The notes: generated from the letters alone by a model not told the origin. Shown: positions 34,158 through 42,994, counted from the stretch's first letter. The stretch: 64,000 bases of DNA from Chromohalobacter canadensis (GCF_034479555.1 NZ_CP140151.1:2728001-2792000), one strand, 5' to 3'. A program made the numbers and translations.

Positions 34158-36839
34158 ATGTCGATTCGCAATCTGGATGCGTTGTTCGCCCCGGCCACGA
34201 TCGCCCTGGTCGGGGCGAGCAACCGGCCGGGCTCGGTGGGGGCGGTGCTGGCGCGCAATCTGCTGGAGGCCGGTTTCGCGGGGCCCATTCTGACCGTGAA
34301 CCCGCACGCGCGGGCCATCCGCTCGACCCTCAACTACCAAAGTATCGCCGAGCTGCCGCTGGCGCCGGACCTGGCGATCATCGCCACGCCGGCGGAGAGT
34401 GTGCCGGGGCTGATCCGCGAGCTTGGCGAGCGTGGCTGCCGCGCGGCGGTGGTGATCTCGGCGGGCTTCGGCGAGGGCGCGCGCCCCGAGGGCATGGCGC
34501 TCAAGCAGGCGATGCTCGATGCCGCCAAGCCTTATCTGATGCGCATCGTCGGGCCCAATTGCCTGGGTATCCTGGCGCCGCACATGGGCATCAACGCCAG
34601 TTTCGCGCATCTCACGCCTGCCAAGGGCGATGTCGCCTTCGTGACCCAGTCCGGCGCGGTGGCGACGTCCATTCTCGACTGGGCCTCGGCGCGTGGCATC
34701 GGCTTTTCGCACGTCGTCTCGCTGGGGGCGATGAGCGATGTCGATTTCGGCGACATGCTCGACTACCTGGCCCTGGACCCCAAGACCCGCTCGATCCTGC
34801 TCTACGTCGAGGCGGTGACCGAGGTGCGCAAGTTTCTCTCGGCGGCGCGCATGGCCTCGCGCAACAAGCCGGTGGTAGTGGTCAAGGCCGGCCGCAGCAC
34901 GGCGGGGGCCAGGGCGGCGCTGTCGCACACCGGGGCACTGGCCGGGGCGGATGCCGTCTACGACGCGGCGTTCCGGCGCGCGGGGATGCTCCGGGTGGCG
35001 ACGCTGGACGAGCTGTTCCAGGCCGCCGGCACCCTGGCGACCGGCATCCGCGTGAAGGGCGACCGGCTGGCGATTCTCACCAATGGCGGCGGCATCGGCG
35101 TGCTCGCGGTGGATGCGCTGGCCGCTGAGAACGGTCACCTGGCCGAAATTTCCGAGACGACGCTGGCACGCCTGAACGAGGCGCTGCCCGAGGCGTGGTC
35201 GCATGCCAATCCCGTGGACATTCTGGGCGATGCCCCGGGGCGGCGCTACGCGCTCGCCCTCGAGGCGCTGCTCGATGAGCGCGGCGCGGATGCGATTCTG
35301 GTCATGAACTGTCCGGCGGCGGTCGTCGATAGCCTGGATGCAGCCCGGGCGGTGGTCGAGACGATCGGCACGCGGCAGGCAGCGGTGCTGACCTGTTGGC
35401 TGGGCGAGGGGGCGCCCGACGAGGCGCGGCATCTGTTCGCCGCGCAGCGCCTGCCCACCTACGAGACGCCGGAGCAGGCCATCCGGGCCTTCTCGCACTT
35501 GTTCAGCTACCGGCGCAACCAGCAGGCGCTGATGGAAACGCCCCCGGCGCTGGCCGAAGCCGTCACTCTTGACCCCGCCAAGGCGGAGGCGGTCATCGAC
35601 GGCGTGATCGCGGCGGGGCGTCGCGTGTTGACCGAGCCGGAGGCGGTGGCGGTGCTCGCGGCCTATGACATCCCCACGGTGCCCGCCATCGTGGCGCGGA
35701 CCCCGGAAGAGGCCAGCCAGGCGGCGCAGCGGCTGGGCTTTCCGGTGGTGCTGAAGATCCTTTCGCCGGATATCTCGCATAAATCGGATGTCGGTGGGGT
35801 GCAGTTGAATTTGGCCTCGCCCGGTGCCGTGGCGCAGGCCGCCGAGGACATGCTCGCGGCGATGCGGCGTGCCCAGCCCGAGGCCCGCGTGGAGGGCTTC
35901 AACGTGCAGCCGATGATCCGCCGGCCGGGGGCGCATGAGCTGATCGTGGGCGTCGCCGAAGACAGCCTCTTCGGGCCGGTGATCGTGTTCGGCCAGGGCG
36001 GTACGGCGGTCGAGGTCATCGGCGACCGGGTGGTGGGGCTGCCGCCGCTCAATCCACTGCTGGCGCGGGACATGATCGCCTCGACGCGCGTGGCGCGATT
36101 GTTGCGCGGCTATCGGGACCGCCCGGCGGCCGACCTCGAGGCGGTGACCGCGACGCTCGTCAAAGTCTCGCAACTGGTCAGCGACCTGACGCGCGTGGTC
36201 GAGCTCGACATCAATCCGCTGCTGACGGATGCCAGCGGGGTGATCGCCCTGGATGCACGCATCGTGGTCCGCGCCGAGGACGACCAGCGCAAGCCCCTGG
36301 CGATTCGGCCGTATCCGCAGCAGCTGGAGGAAGAGATCGAGACGCGCGCCGGGCAGCGTTACTGCCTGCGGCCCATTCGCCCCGAGGACGAGGGCGCGCT
36401 GGTCGAGATGCTGCGCAACTCCTCGCCCGAGGATGTGCGGCTGCGTTTCTTCTCGGCCATCAAGGCATTCGATCATGCCTTCGCTGCACGCCTGACGCAG
36501 ATCGACTACGACCGTGAGATGGCCTTCGTGGCGACCTTGCCGGAGGATGCGGCCATCGTCGGTGTGGTGCGGCTCTCCGCCGATCCCGACAAGGAGAAAG
36601 CCGAGTTCGCGATCATGGTGCGGAGTGACATGAAAGGCACCGGGCTCGGTTATCGCCTGATGCAGCAGATGATCGACTACGCCCGCGAGAGCGGCATTCG
36701 CCAGATCTTCGCCGATGTCCTGCGCGACAACCACCCCATGCGGCAGATGGCGGCAGAGCTGGGGTTCGTGACGCAGCCCGCTGGCGACGTCACGGATACC
36801 GTGACGCTGTGTCTCGACCTGGCGCGACCCGAGCCATAA
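34158..36839 (+). CDS. Bifunctional acyl-CoA synthetase (NDP-forming)/GNAT acetyltransferase (Pat/PatZ-like)
   Basis: An 893-residue fusion. Order: CoA-binding domain (residues 1-130, IALVGASNRPGSVG), succinyl-CoA ligase-like domains with the phospho-His loop SHTGALAGADAVYDAAFRRAG (quoted as SHTGALAG; about residue 256), an ATP-grasp domain (about 480-700, VLKILSPDISHKSDVGGV in part) and a C-terminal GNAT domain (about 720-893, IMVRSDMKGTGLGYRLMQQM). This is the architecture of Pat/YfiQ protein lysine acetyltransferases, which acetylate acetyl-CoA synthetase and other enzymes; in that branch the synthetase half is often inactive. Here the phospho-His motif is retained. It may be co-transcribed with the dehydrogenase upstream. 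Confidence 0.88.
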   Translation: MSIRNLDALFAPATIALVGASNRPGSVGAVLARNLLEAGFAGPILTVNPHARAIRSTLNYQSIAELPLAPDLAIIATPAESVPGLIRELGERGCRAAVVISAGFGEGARPEGMALKQAMLDAAKPYLMRIVGPNCLGILAPHMGINASFAHLTPAKGDVAFVTQSGAVATSILDWASARGIGFSHVVSLGAMSDVDFGDMLDYLALDPKTRSILLYVEAVTEVRKFLSAARMASRNKPVVVVKAGRSTAGARAALSHTGALAGADAVYDAAFRRAGMLRVATLDELFQAAGTLATGIRVKGDRLAILTNGGGIGVLAVDALAAENGHLAEISETTLARLNEALPEAWSHANPVDILGDAPGRRYALALEALLDERGADAILVMNCPAAVVDSLDAARAVVETIGTRQAAVLTCWLGEGAPDEARHLFAAQRLPTYETPEQAIRAFSHLFSYRRNQQALMETPPALAEAVTLDPAKAEAVIDGVIAAGRRVLTEPEAVAVLAAYDIPTVPAIVARTPEEASQAAQRLGFPVVLKILSPDISHKSDVGGVQLNLASPGAVAQAAEDMLAAMRRAQPEARVEGFNVQPMIRRPGAHELIVGVAEDSLFGPVIVFGQGGTAVEVIGDRVVGLPPLNPLLARDMIASTRVARLLRGYRDRPAADLEAVTATLVKVSQLVSDLTRVVELDINPLLTDASGVIALDARIVVRAEDDQRKPLAIRPYPQQLEEEIETRAGQRYCLRPIRPEDEGALVEMLRNSSPEDVRLRFFSAIKAFDHAFAARLTQIDYDREMAFVATLPEDAAIVGVVRLSADPDKEKAEFAIMVRSDMKGTGLGYRLMQQMIDYARESGIRQIFADVLRDNHPMRQMAAELGFVTQPAGDVTDTVTLCLDLARPEP

Positions 36840-36936
36840 CGACGCGATTTATGGCGACAAGCGGCCGGGCGCCCTGGCCGGCCCTCGAGGAGACAAGATG
36901 CAGGCACCCGCGTTTGCCAGGTTTGACGCTGCCGAC

Positions 36937-36970
36937 TGTATTGTATAGCTTGTTCAAAACATTCAATACA
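36937..36970. promoter_or_regulatory. Inverted-repeat operator before the GbsR-type gene
   Basis: TGTATTG (36937-36943) and CAATACA (36964-36970) form a spaced inverted repeat 19 bases before the start codon, overlapping a TTGACG -35-like box at 36923-36928. A likely autoregulatory site. Confidence 0.5.
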
Positions 36971-36988
36971 AAATGAATTGGCAGTGCC

Positions 36989-37567
36989 ATGCAGACAACA
37001 GACTCCCAGCGTTTGGAAGAGGCGCGCGATGTGATGATCAGCGCCATTGCCCAAAGCATGGTGGCGTATGGCGTCACGCCGTCGGTAGGACGCATCTACG
37101 CCGTGCTGTACTTTGCCGAGTCACCGCTGACGCTGGATGACATCAAGGACGAGGTGGCCATGAGCAAGGCGAGTGTCAGCACCGGCATTCGCGAGCTGAT
37201 CGATACCGGCATGGTGGTGAAGGTCTGGAAGAAAGGAGACCGCAAGGATCACTACATCGCTGAAAAGGACTTCTTCCAAAATTTCCTGGGGTTCATGGTC
37301 AAGATGCTACGCCTGGAGCGTGGCGTCATCCATAAGGCGATCGAGCAGACCGAGCCGGTGATGGAGGAACTCGCCCGGCAGTCGGATGACGAGGCCGTCA
37401 GGCAGACGGCGACCAAGGATCTCGCGTTGGTCAATGGCTCGAAAGCCTACCTGACCTGGATCAGGCAACTCGCCAATGCCATGGAGTCGGGCGATATCTT
37501 TACACACTTCCCCCCGCCCGAGCCTGACGCATCCCCGCAGGCAAGCGAGCCCCCCTCTGTTTTGTAA
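36989..37567 (+). CDS. GbsR/MarR-type transcriptional regulator
   Basis: A 192-residue winged-helix regulator. The DNA-binding part is ARDVMISAIAQSMVAYGVTPSVGRIYAVLYF followed by LDDIKDEVAMSKASVSTGIREL (described in segments), the GbsR pattern. GbsR proteins control glycine betaine synthesis from choline in response to choline. The C-terminal half is helical and probably dimerises. It is followed 26 bases later by an isochorismatase-family hydrolase, so the two form an operon. The ligand here is not known; betaine metabolism would fit a halophile but no betaine gene is present in the window. Confidence 0.82.
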   Translation: MQTTDSQRLEEARDVMISAIAQSMVAYGVTPSVGRIYAVLYFAESPLTLDDIKDEVAMSKASVSTGIRELIDTGMVVKVWKKGDRKDHYIAEKDFFQNFLGFMVKMLRLERGVIHKAIEQTEPVMEELARQSDDEAVRQTATKDLALVNGSKAYLTWIRQLANAMESGDIFTHFPPPEPDASPQASEPPSVL

Positions 37568-37593
37568 ATACTTTCTGGGAGAACCTGTCCACG

Positions 37594-38259
37594 ATGACGA
37601 ATAACGAAACTGCCCTGGTCGTGATCGACCTGCAGAAAGAGAGTGGCTTTGGCCTCTTCGGACTGGATGGCGTGGTGCGCAACACCCAACGCATGATCGA
37701 TGCGTGCCGTGCCGCCGGTGTGCCGGTGATCTATACCCGCCAGATCAACCGTCGTGATGGTATCGGGCTCTCGCTCGATGAGCCTCGCCATCCCGATGGT
37801 GAACCCTGCTTCTATGCGGACAGCCGCGACAGCATCGAGATCATGGAGGAGATCAAGCCGCGAGAGACGGACATCGTGATCGATAAATACCGCTGGAGCG
37901 CGTTCTTCGATACCAGTCTGGACCTGATGCTGAAAAGCCTTGGTGTGAAGCGGCTGATCATCGGCGGTGTGGTGACGGATGGGTGCTTGATGACCTCGGT
38001 CTTCGACGCCTACTTTCGCGACTATCGCATCCATCTCGTGCATGACATGTGCACTGCCTCCAACGAGGGCGCCCACATGGCCGCGTTGACGATCATGGCC
38101 AACTGGGTCTACTCCCTGGAAGTGCTGAATACCGACAACATGATCAAGTGCCTGGAAGGACGCCAGTATGCCGCCTGGCAAGCGGATGACGCCGATGCCT
38201 TGCAGTTTACGCCGGAAACCCTGCGCGAGACCTTCGGCAAGTTGACGGCGCCGGAATAA
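37594..38259 (+). CDS. Isochorismatase-family cysteine hydrolase
   Basis: A 221-residue hydrolase. The catalytic triad is visible: Asp12 (VVIDLQ), Lys98 (IDKYRWSAF) and Cys131 (VVTDGCLMTSV), the last after the conserved cis-peptide region GGVVTDG. Family members cleave isochorismate, nicotinamide, N-carbamoylsarcosine or ureides; the substrate here cannot be assigned. It sits in an operon with a GbsR-type regulator, which may respond to its substrate. The start ATG 37594 follows GGGAG at a suitable distance. Confidence 0.88.
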   Translation: MTNNETALVVIDLQKESGFGLFGLDGVVRNTQRMIDACRAAGVPVIYTRQINRRDGIGLSLDEPRHPDGEPCFYADSRDSIEIMEEIKPRETDIVIDKYRWSAFFDTSLDLMLKSLGVKRLIIGGVVTDGCLMTSVFDAYFRDYRIHLVHDMCTASNEGAHMAALTIMANWVYSLEVLNTDNMIKCLEGRQYAAWQADDADALQFTPETLRETFGKLTAPE

Positions 38260-38301
38260 AAGCTCCCTGCGCAATGCACCGGCGAGCACGGCGCGAGGCA
38301 T

Positions 38302-38327
38302 GAAAAAGGGGCCCCGCTGGGCCCCTT
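38302..38327 (-). terminator. Terminator shared by convergent genes
   Basis: GGGGCCC...GGGCCCC stem; read on the minus strand it is followed by TTTTT, so it serves best for the DUF7282-type gene. It also stands behind the isochorismatase gene on the plus strand. Confidence 0.75.
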
Positions 38328-38353
38328 CCGTCTCTCGGCATGCCGGAGAACGG

Positions 38354-38785
38354 TTACTGCGCGGTGATAGTTTCGGTGATCAGCTTGCCGTCCATCTTGA
38401 TGGGGCCGTCTTCCTTGGCGCCGAGGGTGTACTCGAACACACCGGGCTCCATGCCGCCTTCTTCGCTGTGGACCATCAACATCAGGTGATCGCCGGCACT
38501 GACGTCTTCGGTCAGCAACGCGGTGACGTCCATGTTCTCGCCTTCCTTGAGCGGGGCGTGACCGACCACGGGGCCGGGCTTCATGCTCTCGTCGGTGCGA
38601 TGGACCACCAGCCAGCCGTTGCTGTCCGCCGTGACCTTTTCCGCGGTGACCGTGCCGCCGGTGACGGATTGATCGTCGGCCCAGACCTGCGGATGCATGT
38701 CACCGTGCATTTCAGCCTGGGCCAGGGAGGCGCCGGCGAGCAGGGTGGCGGATACGAATGCACTTGCCATGAGCTTGGTCATCAT
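38354..38785 (-). CDS. Secreted protein of DUF7282 type
   Basis: A 143-residue exported protein: an N-terminal signal peptide (LMASAFVSATLLAGASLAQA, cleavage after AQA) is followed by a small beta-rich domain (QVWADDQSVTGGTVTAEKV; GWLVVHRT; HAPLKEGENMDV) resembling DUF7282, found in periplasmic and archaeal surface proteins. No enzymatic motif is seen. It lies downstream of the ECF sigma/anti-sigma pair on the same strand, after a large hairpin, and may be part of the regulon. The ribosome site AAGGAGAG is good. Confidence 0.75.
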   Translation of the reverse strand: MMTKLMASAFVSATLLAGASLAQAEMHGDMHPQVWADDQSVTGGTVTAEKVTADSNGWLVVHRTDESMKPGPVVGHAPLKEGENMDVTALLTEDVSAGDHLMLMVHSEEGGMEPGVFEYTLGAKEDGPIKMDGKLITETITAQ

Positions 38786-38801
38786 TCTCTCCTTGAGTTC
38801 C

Positions 38802-38843
38802 GAGCACGCCCCATCTTGGGAAGTGGTTGAGATGGGCGTGCTC
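38802..38843 (-). promoter_or_regulatory. Large hairpin in the leader of the DUF7282-type gene
   Basis: GAGCACGCCCCATCT (38802-38816) pairs with AGATGGGCGTGCTC (38830-38843) with one bulge, a 14-bp stem with a 13-base loop. No T-tract follows, and the gene's ribosome site lies directly beyond it, so a leader structure or operator is more likely than a terminator. Confidence 0.5.
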
Positions 38844-38893
38844 TTAGTTACGCAAGGAGCCCGGGCAAGGTTTCACCTCGACGCGAAAAAAAT

Positions 38894-39655
38894 TCACAAA
38901 TGCTGTGATACCGCGTCCCGGTCGGTGGGATATAGATAGCCGTGAATCGCGGAGCCCGTCGGCTGGCCGGTGGGGGAACCGCCCGGCGGCTCGATGCTGA
39001 TGCCGAAGGTGGCCCGCTTGAGCAACTCGGAATCGTAGTCGCTCAGGGCGTCGGCCGGCAGGCTCAAGTCGTCGTTCAGCACGCCCACCGAGCGGGGCTT
39101 GGGCCCCAGTGCATCCGACTTGATCCATAGCTGATAGCTGCGGTCCGGCAGTGGCTTGGCGGTCACCGGGCGTACGTTGAGTCGGCGGCTGTCGAGGTCG
39201 ACGGAAAGCATGAAGGCCGGCTGCTGGTCGTCCTGCTGGAAGACGGCCACGAAGGGCGGTGCATCCGGCGTGTCGTCGAACGGCGCGATCAGCACCACGG
39301 CGAGTATCAGCGCCGCGGCCGTGGCCAGGCCGGCGCACCCGCGCCAGAAGCCGAGGCGACGCAGCGCGATCACCTGGGCCGTGCCGTGGGTGTCGTCTTC
39401 CGACTTGGATTTTGTCTGAAAAGTCGTCTCGAGATCGTCGATGCGACGCTCGATCCTGGCCAGCAAATCCGGTCCCGGGGCGATGGTCTCGACCTCGTTG
39501 CCGAGCGGGGCGAGGCGTGCTTCCCAGGCGAGGATGCACGCGTCGAGATCGGCGTCGTGCTGCCGGCGCCGGGCCACCTCGGCGCGTTCCTCGGCGTCGA
39601 GGGTGCCCAGTACGTACTCGGCGGCCAGCATGTCGATGTCGTCGTGGTCGGTCAT
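38894..39655 (-). CDS. Anti-sigma factor, RskA family
   Basis: A 253-residue single-pass membrane protein. The cytoplasmic N-terminus (DDIDMLAAEYVLGTLDAEERAEVARR, described in part) is the anti-sigma zinc-finger-like region; a hydrophobic segment GLATAAALILAVVLIAPF (about residues 109-127) crosses the inner membrane; the periplasmic C-terminal domain (QQDDQQPAFMLSVDLDSRR, YQLWIKSDALGPKPRSVGVL) is RskA. It holds the ECF sigma factor inactive until a periplasmic signal arrives. Its ATG overlaps the sigma stop (ATGA), so the pair is coupled. Confidence 0.88.
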   Translation of the reverse strand: MTDHDDIDMLAAEYVLGTLDAEERAEVARRRQHDADLDACILAWEARLAPLGNEVETIAPGPDLLARIERRIDDLETTFQTKSKSEDDTHGTAQVIALRRLGFWRGCAGLATAAALILAVVLIAPFDDTPDAPPFVAVFQQDDQQPAFMLSVDLDSRRLNVRPVTAKPLPDRSYQLWIKSDALGPKPRSVGVLNDDLSLPADALSDYDSELLKRATFGISIEPPGGSPTGQPTGSAIHGYLYPTDRDAVSQHL

Positions 39656-40236
39656 GGTGCCAGGCACCCCTTGAGTTGCTTCAAGGCCCGATGAAGCCAG
39701 GTCTTGACGGTATTCACCGGCTGTTCGAAATGCGTGGCCAGATCAGCGCGTGACCAGCCGTCCAGGTACGCGAGGCGGACCATGTCCCGGCGCTCGGCCT
39801 CGAGCGCTTCCAGGCACGCGTACAGCCGCCGGGCGTCCTGCTCGTGCTCCAGATGCTCGCGGGCGCTGGGCGCATCGGTGGGCATGTGGGCTAGTGCGTC
39901 TTCCGACTCATGAGGCGCCCGGGGCTGGCGGCGCAGCTCGTCGATGGCGGCATGGCGGGCGATGGCAACCATCCAGGCAATGGGCGAGGCGCGCTTGGTG
40001 TCGAACTGCGCCGCCTTCTGCCAGATCGTGACGTAGGCCTCCTGTACCACGTCGTCGGCCCGGCCCCGTTCTCTCAAGATACGCAGCACCGTGCCGTAGA
40101 GTTTCGCCGAGGTGGCCGCGTACAGCTGGGCGAAGGCGCGGCGGTCACGCTGGGTCACGCGCCGGAGCAGGTCGTGCAGGTGGTCTCCGGCAGCTGCGTC
40201 TTGCGGGGGCGCGGAGCTCCTTGAGGCATCGGACAT
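39652..40236 (-). CDS. ECF RNA polymerase sigma factor (SigK/RpoE type)
   Basis: A 194-residue ECF sigma factor starting at ATG 40236; the frame extends further upstream but without coding character. Region 2 is DRRAFAQLYAATSAKLYGTVLRIL and DVVQEAYVTIWQKAAQFD (in segments); region 4 is EALEAERRDMVRLAYLDGWSRADLA and VNTVKTWLHRALKQLK. It directs RNA polymerase to a stress regulon and is controlled by the RskA-type protein encoded next. The SigK-RskA architecture often responds to oxidative or envelope stress. The target promoters cannot be named. Confidence 0.9.
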   Translation of the reverse strand: MSDASRSSAPPQDAAAGDHLHDLLRRVTQRDRRAFAQLYAATSAKLYGTVLRILRERGRADDVVQEAYVTIWQKAAQFDTKRASPIAWMVAIARHAAIDELRRQPRAPHESEDALAHMPTDAPSAREHLEHEQDARRLYACLEALEAERRDMVRLAYLDGWSRADLATHFEQPVNTVKTWLHRALKQLKGCLAP

Positions 40237-40417
40237 ACCACATTCCCTGTTGTCGTCGTTGGGGCATGCTGCCAGCGGCGCGTCTTGTATCTGCGCCAAC
40301 GCGGGGCAGTTTGCAAAACCCCAAGTGCCATTACAAGCAGGGCTTGTGCGCCTGACGCTCGTGGTGGTGTAGGCCGGGCAATACAACCGAGCGCCCCGGA
40401 CGCGATCAGGTGTTGCC

Positions 40418-40444
40418 TAAAGTTTACTTACGGCATGCCGATAC
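40418..40444 (+). promoter_or_regulatory. FliA (sigma-28) promoter of the first chemoreceptor gene
   Basis: TAAAGTTT (40418-40425), 11-base spacer, GCCGATAC (40437-40444): near-perfect match to the flagellar sigma consensus TAAAGTTT-N11-GCCGATAA. It lies ~175 bases upstream of the start. The rest of 40237-40618 shows no gene. Confidence 0.85.
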
Positions 40445-40618
40445 GCGTGGCACGGGGCATCGATTCCATGCTCCTTCCTGTTCGAACCCTATCCCAAACG
40501 AGATCGTTCCCATGTTGTCTTGCTTGTCCATGTGTCGCCACGTGGCAGACGGTGCCGTATTGGCGTCGTCGCCTCCTGCATGCTTCTCCACCGAACCGTC
40601 GCGGCGGGAGGTGTGAGC

Positions 40619-42724
40619 ATGAATTTCAAATCGATTCGTACCCTGGTCGCAACGCTCGTCGGGGCTTGCATCGTAGTGCTGGTGGTGGCCTTGGTCGGCT
40701 ATGCGACCTTTGCTAATTCCCGGTCGGCTGAGGTCGTCGAAACACAGACGCGAGGATTGCTCGAGAAAAACATCGAGGAACGCCTGGATGCGGTGGCCTC
40801 GACCCAGGTCGAGCAGATCAAGGCCCGCCTGAGCCAGGCACTGGGACAGGCGCGTAACCTGGCCTCGCTCAATGAGCTGATGGGCGAGGACCGAGGTGTC
40901 TCGTTATCCCGCGAGGAACTGTCGAATGTGGTCCGCGACACGGTGGCGGAAAACCCCGATCTGCTGGATGCCTTCATCGGTTGGGAGCCCAACGCTTTTG
41001 GCGATGACAGCGATTACACGGGCCGTGAAGACGCAGGTTATGGCCCGAATGGCCGCTTCATGCCGTGGTGGTATCGCACCGCCGATGACGAACTCGAGGT
41101 ACTGACGCTGGCGTTGAACGACCGCGAAGGCCTGCAGACTCCCAATGAGCTGGGCGTCCGCAAGGGCGAGTACTATCTGTGCCCGAAGGAGAACGGCCGC
41201 ACTTGCGTCATCGATCCGTACTATTACGATTACGGCGGTGAGCGCAAGCTGGTCACCTCCTTCAACGTGCCGATTCAGGTCGATGGCGAGTTCCGCGGCG
41301 TGGCCGGCGTGGACTTCGACGTGGACTTCCTCCAGGGCCTGCTCACCGAGGCCAATCAGGGTCTCTACGACGGTGTGGGCGACATGTCGCTGGTGGCCTC
41401 TCGCGGTGTGCTCGCCGCGGCCACCCAGGCGCCTGACTCGCTGGGGAAAGCGGCTTCTGGCGCCCTTGACGAGTCGATGCGCCAGCCGCTGAACGCGGCT
41501 GCGAACGGCGAGATGACTTATCGCTTCGACGAAGCGGCCGGGCGCTTCGAGGTTTATCGTCCCTTCACCATCGGCGACTCACCGGACTCCTGGGTGCTGA
41601 CGATTCGTCTGCCCGAGGAGGCCGTGCTGGCTGGCCTGCACAATCTTGAAGGGCAACTGGCCGATCAGCGCCAGGCCGACATGGCCGGCATGATCGGGGT
41701 CGGTGTGGTCATTGCGGGGCTAGGCCTGGTAGTGAGCTGGCTGCTGGGCGGTAGCCTGTCGCGGCCGTTGCGCCAATTGGCTGGACGCATGCGCGATATC
41801 GCTTCCGGTGGCGGTGATCTGACCCAGCGCTTGCCGGTGCGTGGCCGTAACGAGATCGCCGAGCTGGCGACGCAGTTCAACGCCTTCGCCGACAAGATGA
41901 ACGATGTACTGCTGGATGTCCGCGATAGCAGCGATTCGGTGCGTGTGGCGTCCTCGGAGATCGCCTCGGCGAGCCAGGATCTCGCCGGCCGCACGGATAC
42001 CACTGCCTCCAGTCTGCAGGAAACTTCGGCCTCGATGGAGGAGTTGACCAGTACTGTCTCGCATACCGCGGATTCGGCGAGTCAGGCCAGCGGCCTGGCC
42101 CAATCGGCCAGTCAGTCGGCGACGCGCGGTGGCGAGGTCGTCGGGGACGTGGTCAAGACGATGGACGAGATTGAGACGGCCTCGCAGCAAGTTGCAGAGA
42201 TCGTCACCACCATGGATGGCATCGCCTTCCAGACCAACCTGCTGGCCCTGAATGCCTCTGTCGAGGCGGCGCGTGCCGGTGAGGAAGGGCGTGGCTTCGC
42301 GGTGGTAGCCAGCGAGGTGCGCCAGCTCGCCACGCGCAGTGCCGATGCCTCCCGTGAGATCAAGTCGTTGATTGACAACGCCTCGAGCAAGACCCAGAGC
42401 GGCGCCGAGCTGGCGCGTAGCGCGGGCACGGCGATGAACGAGATCGTCGATGGCGTGACACGCGTCACGGATGTGCTCAACGAGATCAGCGCCGCGACCA
42501 GCGAGCAGCGTGACGGCATCGGCCAGGTCAATGTGGCGGTTACCGATCTTGACAACATGACGCAGCAGAATGCCGCCATGGTCGAGGAAAGTGCCACTGC
42601 AGCCGCCGAGCTCAAGGCCCAGTCGCAGCGACTCGCCGAAACCGTTGGCGCCTTCACCCTGCGTGAGCGTCGCGATAGTGAAAGCCAGCCGGCTGCGTTG
42701 CCGAGCGACTCGCACGAACGCTGA
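40619..42724 (+). CDS. Methyl-accepting chemotaxis protein with dCache-type sensor
   Basis: A 701-residue transmembrane chemoreceptor starting at ATG 40619 (GGGAGG upstream). A first membrane segment (VATLVGACIVVLVVALVGYA, about residues 10-30) and a second (MIGVGVVIAGLGLVVSWLLGG, about 360-380, given in part) flank a ~320-residue periplasmic double-Cache ligand domain (LDAFIGWEPNAFGD, YYYDYGGERKLVTSFNVPI). HAMP follows, then the signalling hairpin with FQTNLLALNASVEAARAGE. It reports to CheW/CheA. No NWETF-type tail is present. Expression from a FliA promoter ties it to flagellar assembly. The ligand is unknown. Confidence 0.93.
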   Translation: MNFKSIRTLVATLVGACIVVLVVALVGYATFANSRSAEVVETQTRGLLEKNIEERLDAVASTQVEQIKARLSQALGQARNLASLNELMGEDRGVSLSREELSNVVRDTVAENPDLLDAFIGWEPNAFGDDSDYTGREDAGYGPNGRFMPWWYRTADDELEVLTLALNDREGLQTPNELGVRKGEYYLCPKENGRTCVIDPYYYDYGGERKLVTSFNVPIQVDGEFRGVAGVDFDVDFLQGLLTEANQGLYDGVGDMSLVASRGVLAAATQAPDSLGKAASGALDESMRQPLNAAANGEMTYRFDEAAGRFEVYRPFTIGDSPDSWVLTIRLPEEAVLAGLHNLEGQLADQRQADMAGMIGVGVVIAGLGLVVSWLLGGSLSRPLRQLAGRMRDIASGGGDLTQRLPVRGRNEIAELATQFNAFADKMNDVLLDVRDSSDSVRVASSEIASASQDLAGRTDTTASSLQETSASMEELTSTVSHTADSASQASGLAQSASQSATRGGEVVGDVVKTMDEIETASQQVAEIVTTMDGIAFQTNLLALNASVEAARAGEEGRGFAVVASEVRQLATRSADASREIKSLIDNASSKTQSGAELARSAGTAMNEIVDGVTRVTDVLNEISAATSEQRDGIGQVNVAVTDLDNMTQQNAAMVEESATAAAELKAQSQRLAETVGAFTLRERRDSESQPAALPSDSHER

Positions 42725-42756
42725 CGCGCGGGCCTGAAGGCCCTCGTCACGAAATG

Positions 42757-42784
42757 CCGCCGGACGTGTGTCCGGCGGTTTTTT
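42757..42784 (+). terminator. Rho-independent terminator after the first chemoreceptor gene
   Basis: CCGCCGGAC / GTCCGGCGG stem with GTGT loop and six T. A very similar hairpin ends the lysE-family gene at 45106-45138. Confidence 0.92.
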
Positions 42785-42821
42785 GGTTCATCGCACTTTG
42801 CCGGGAAATGCGGCACAGATC

Positions 42822-42892
42822 ATCGCGAACAAGTTCGCTCCCACAGCCCCTGTCAGTTAGCTTGTCCTTGTGGGAGGGAATTTATTCCCGAT
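42822..42892. repeat. REPIN-like pair of inverted REP sequences
   Basis: Two 24-base REP-type units in opposite orientation: 42822-42845 (ATCGCGAACAAGTTCGCTCC...) and 42869-42892 (TGTGGGAGGGAATTTATTCC...). Both fit TGTGGGAGSGAA-YTTR-TTCSCGAT and are separated by 23 bases. This is the layout of mobile REP doublets (REPINs) known from Pseudomonas. No RAYT gene is in the window. Confidence 0.75.
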
Positions 42893-42994
42893 AGCGGTGA
42901 GCATGGTGGGGCCTTACCATTTCACGCTGATCTGCGAAGAACTTTTTGCTCGTGTCGTGCGTCGCAGTGGGGCTTCGAGCGCGAGCGACGAGTG

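Noticed and set aside
33657..36734. A 1025-codon open frame on the minus strand opposite the acyl-CoA synthetase/GNAT gene
   Set aside because: It is the antisense shadow of a high-GC gene: composition is Arg/His/Gln-rich, no domain is visible, and the plus strand has full family motifs.
40285..40716. A 143-codon frame upstream of and overlapping the first chemoreceptor gene
   Set aside because: It covers the FliA promoter and leader; the in-frame receptor start at 40619 with a good ribosome site explains the region.
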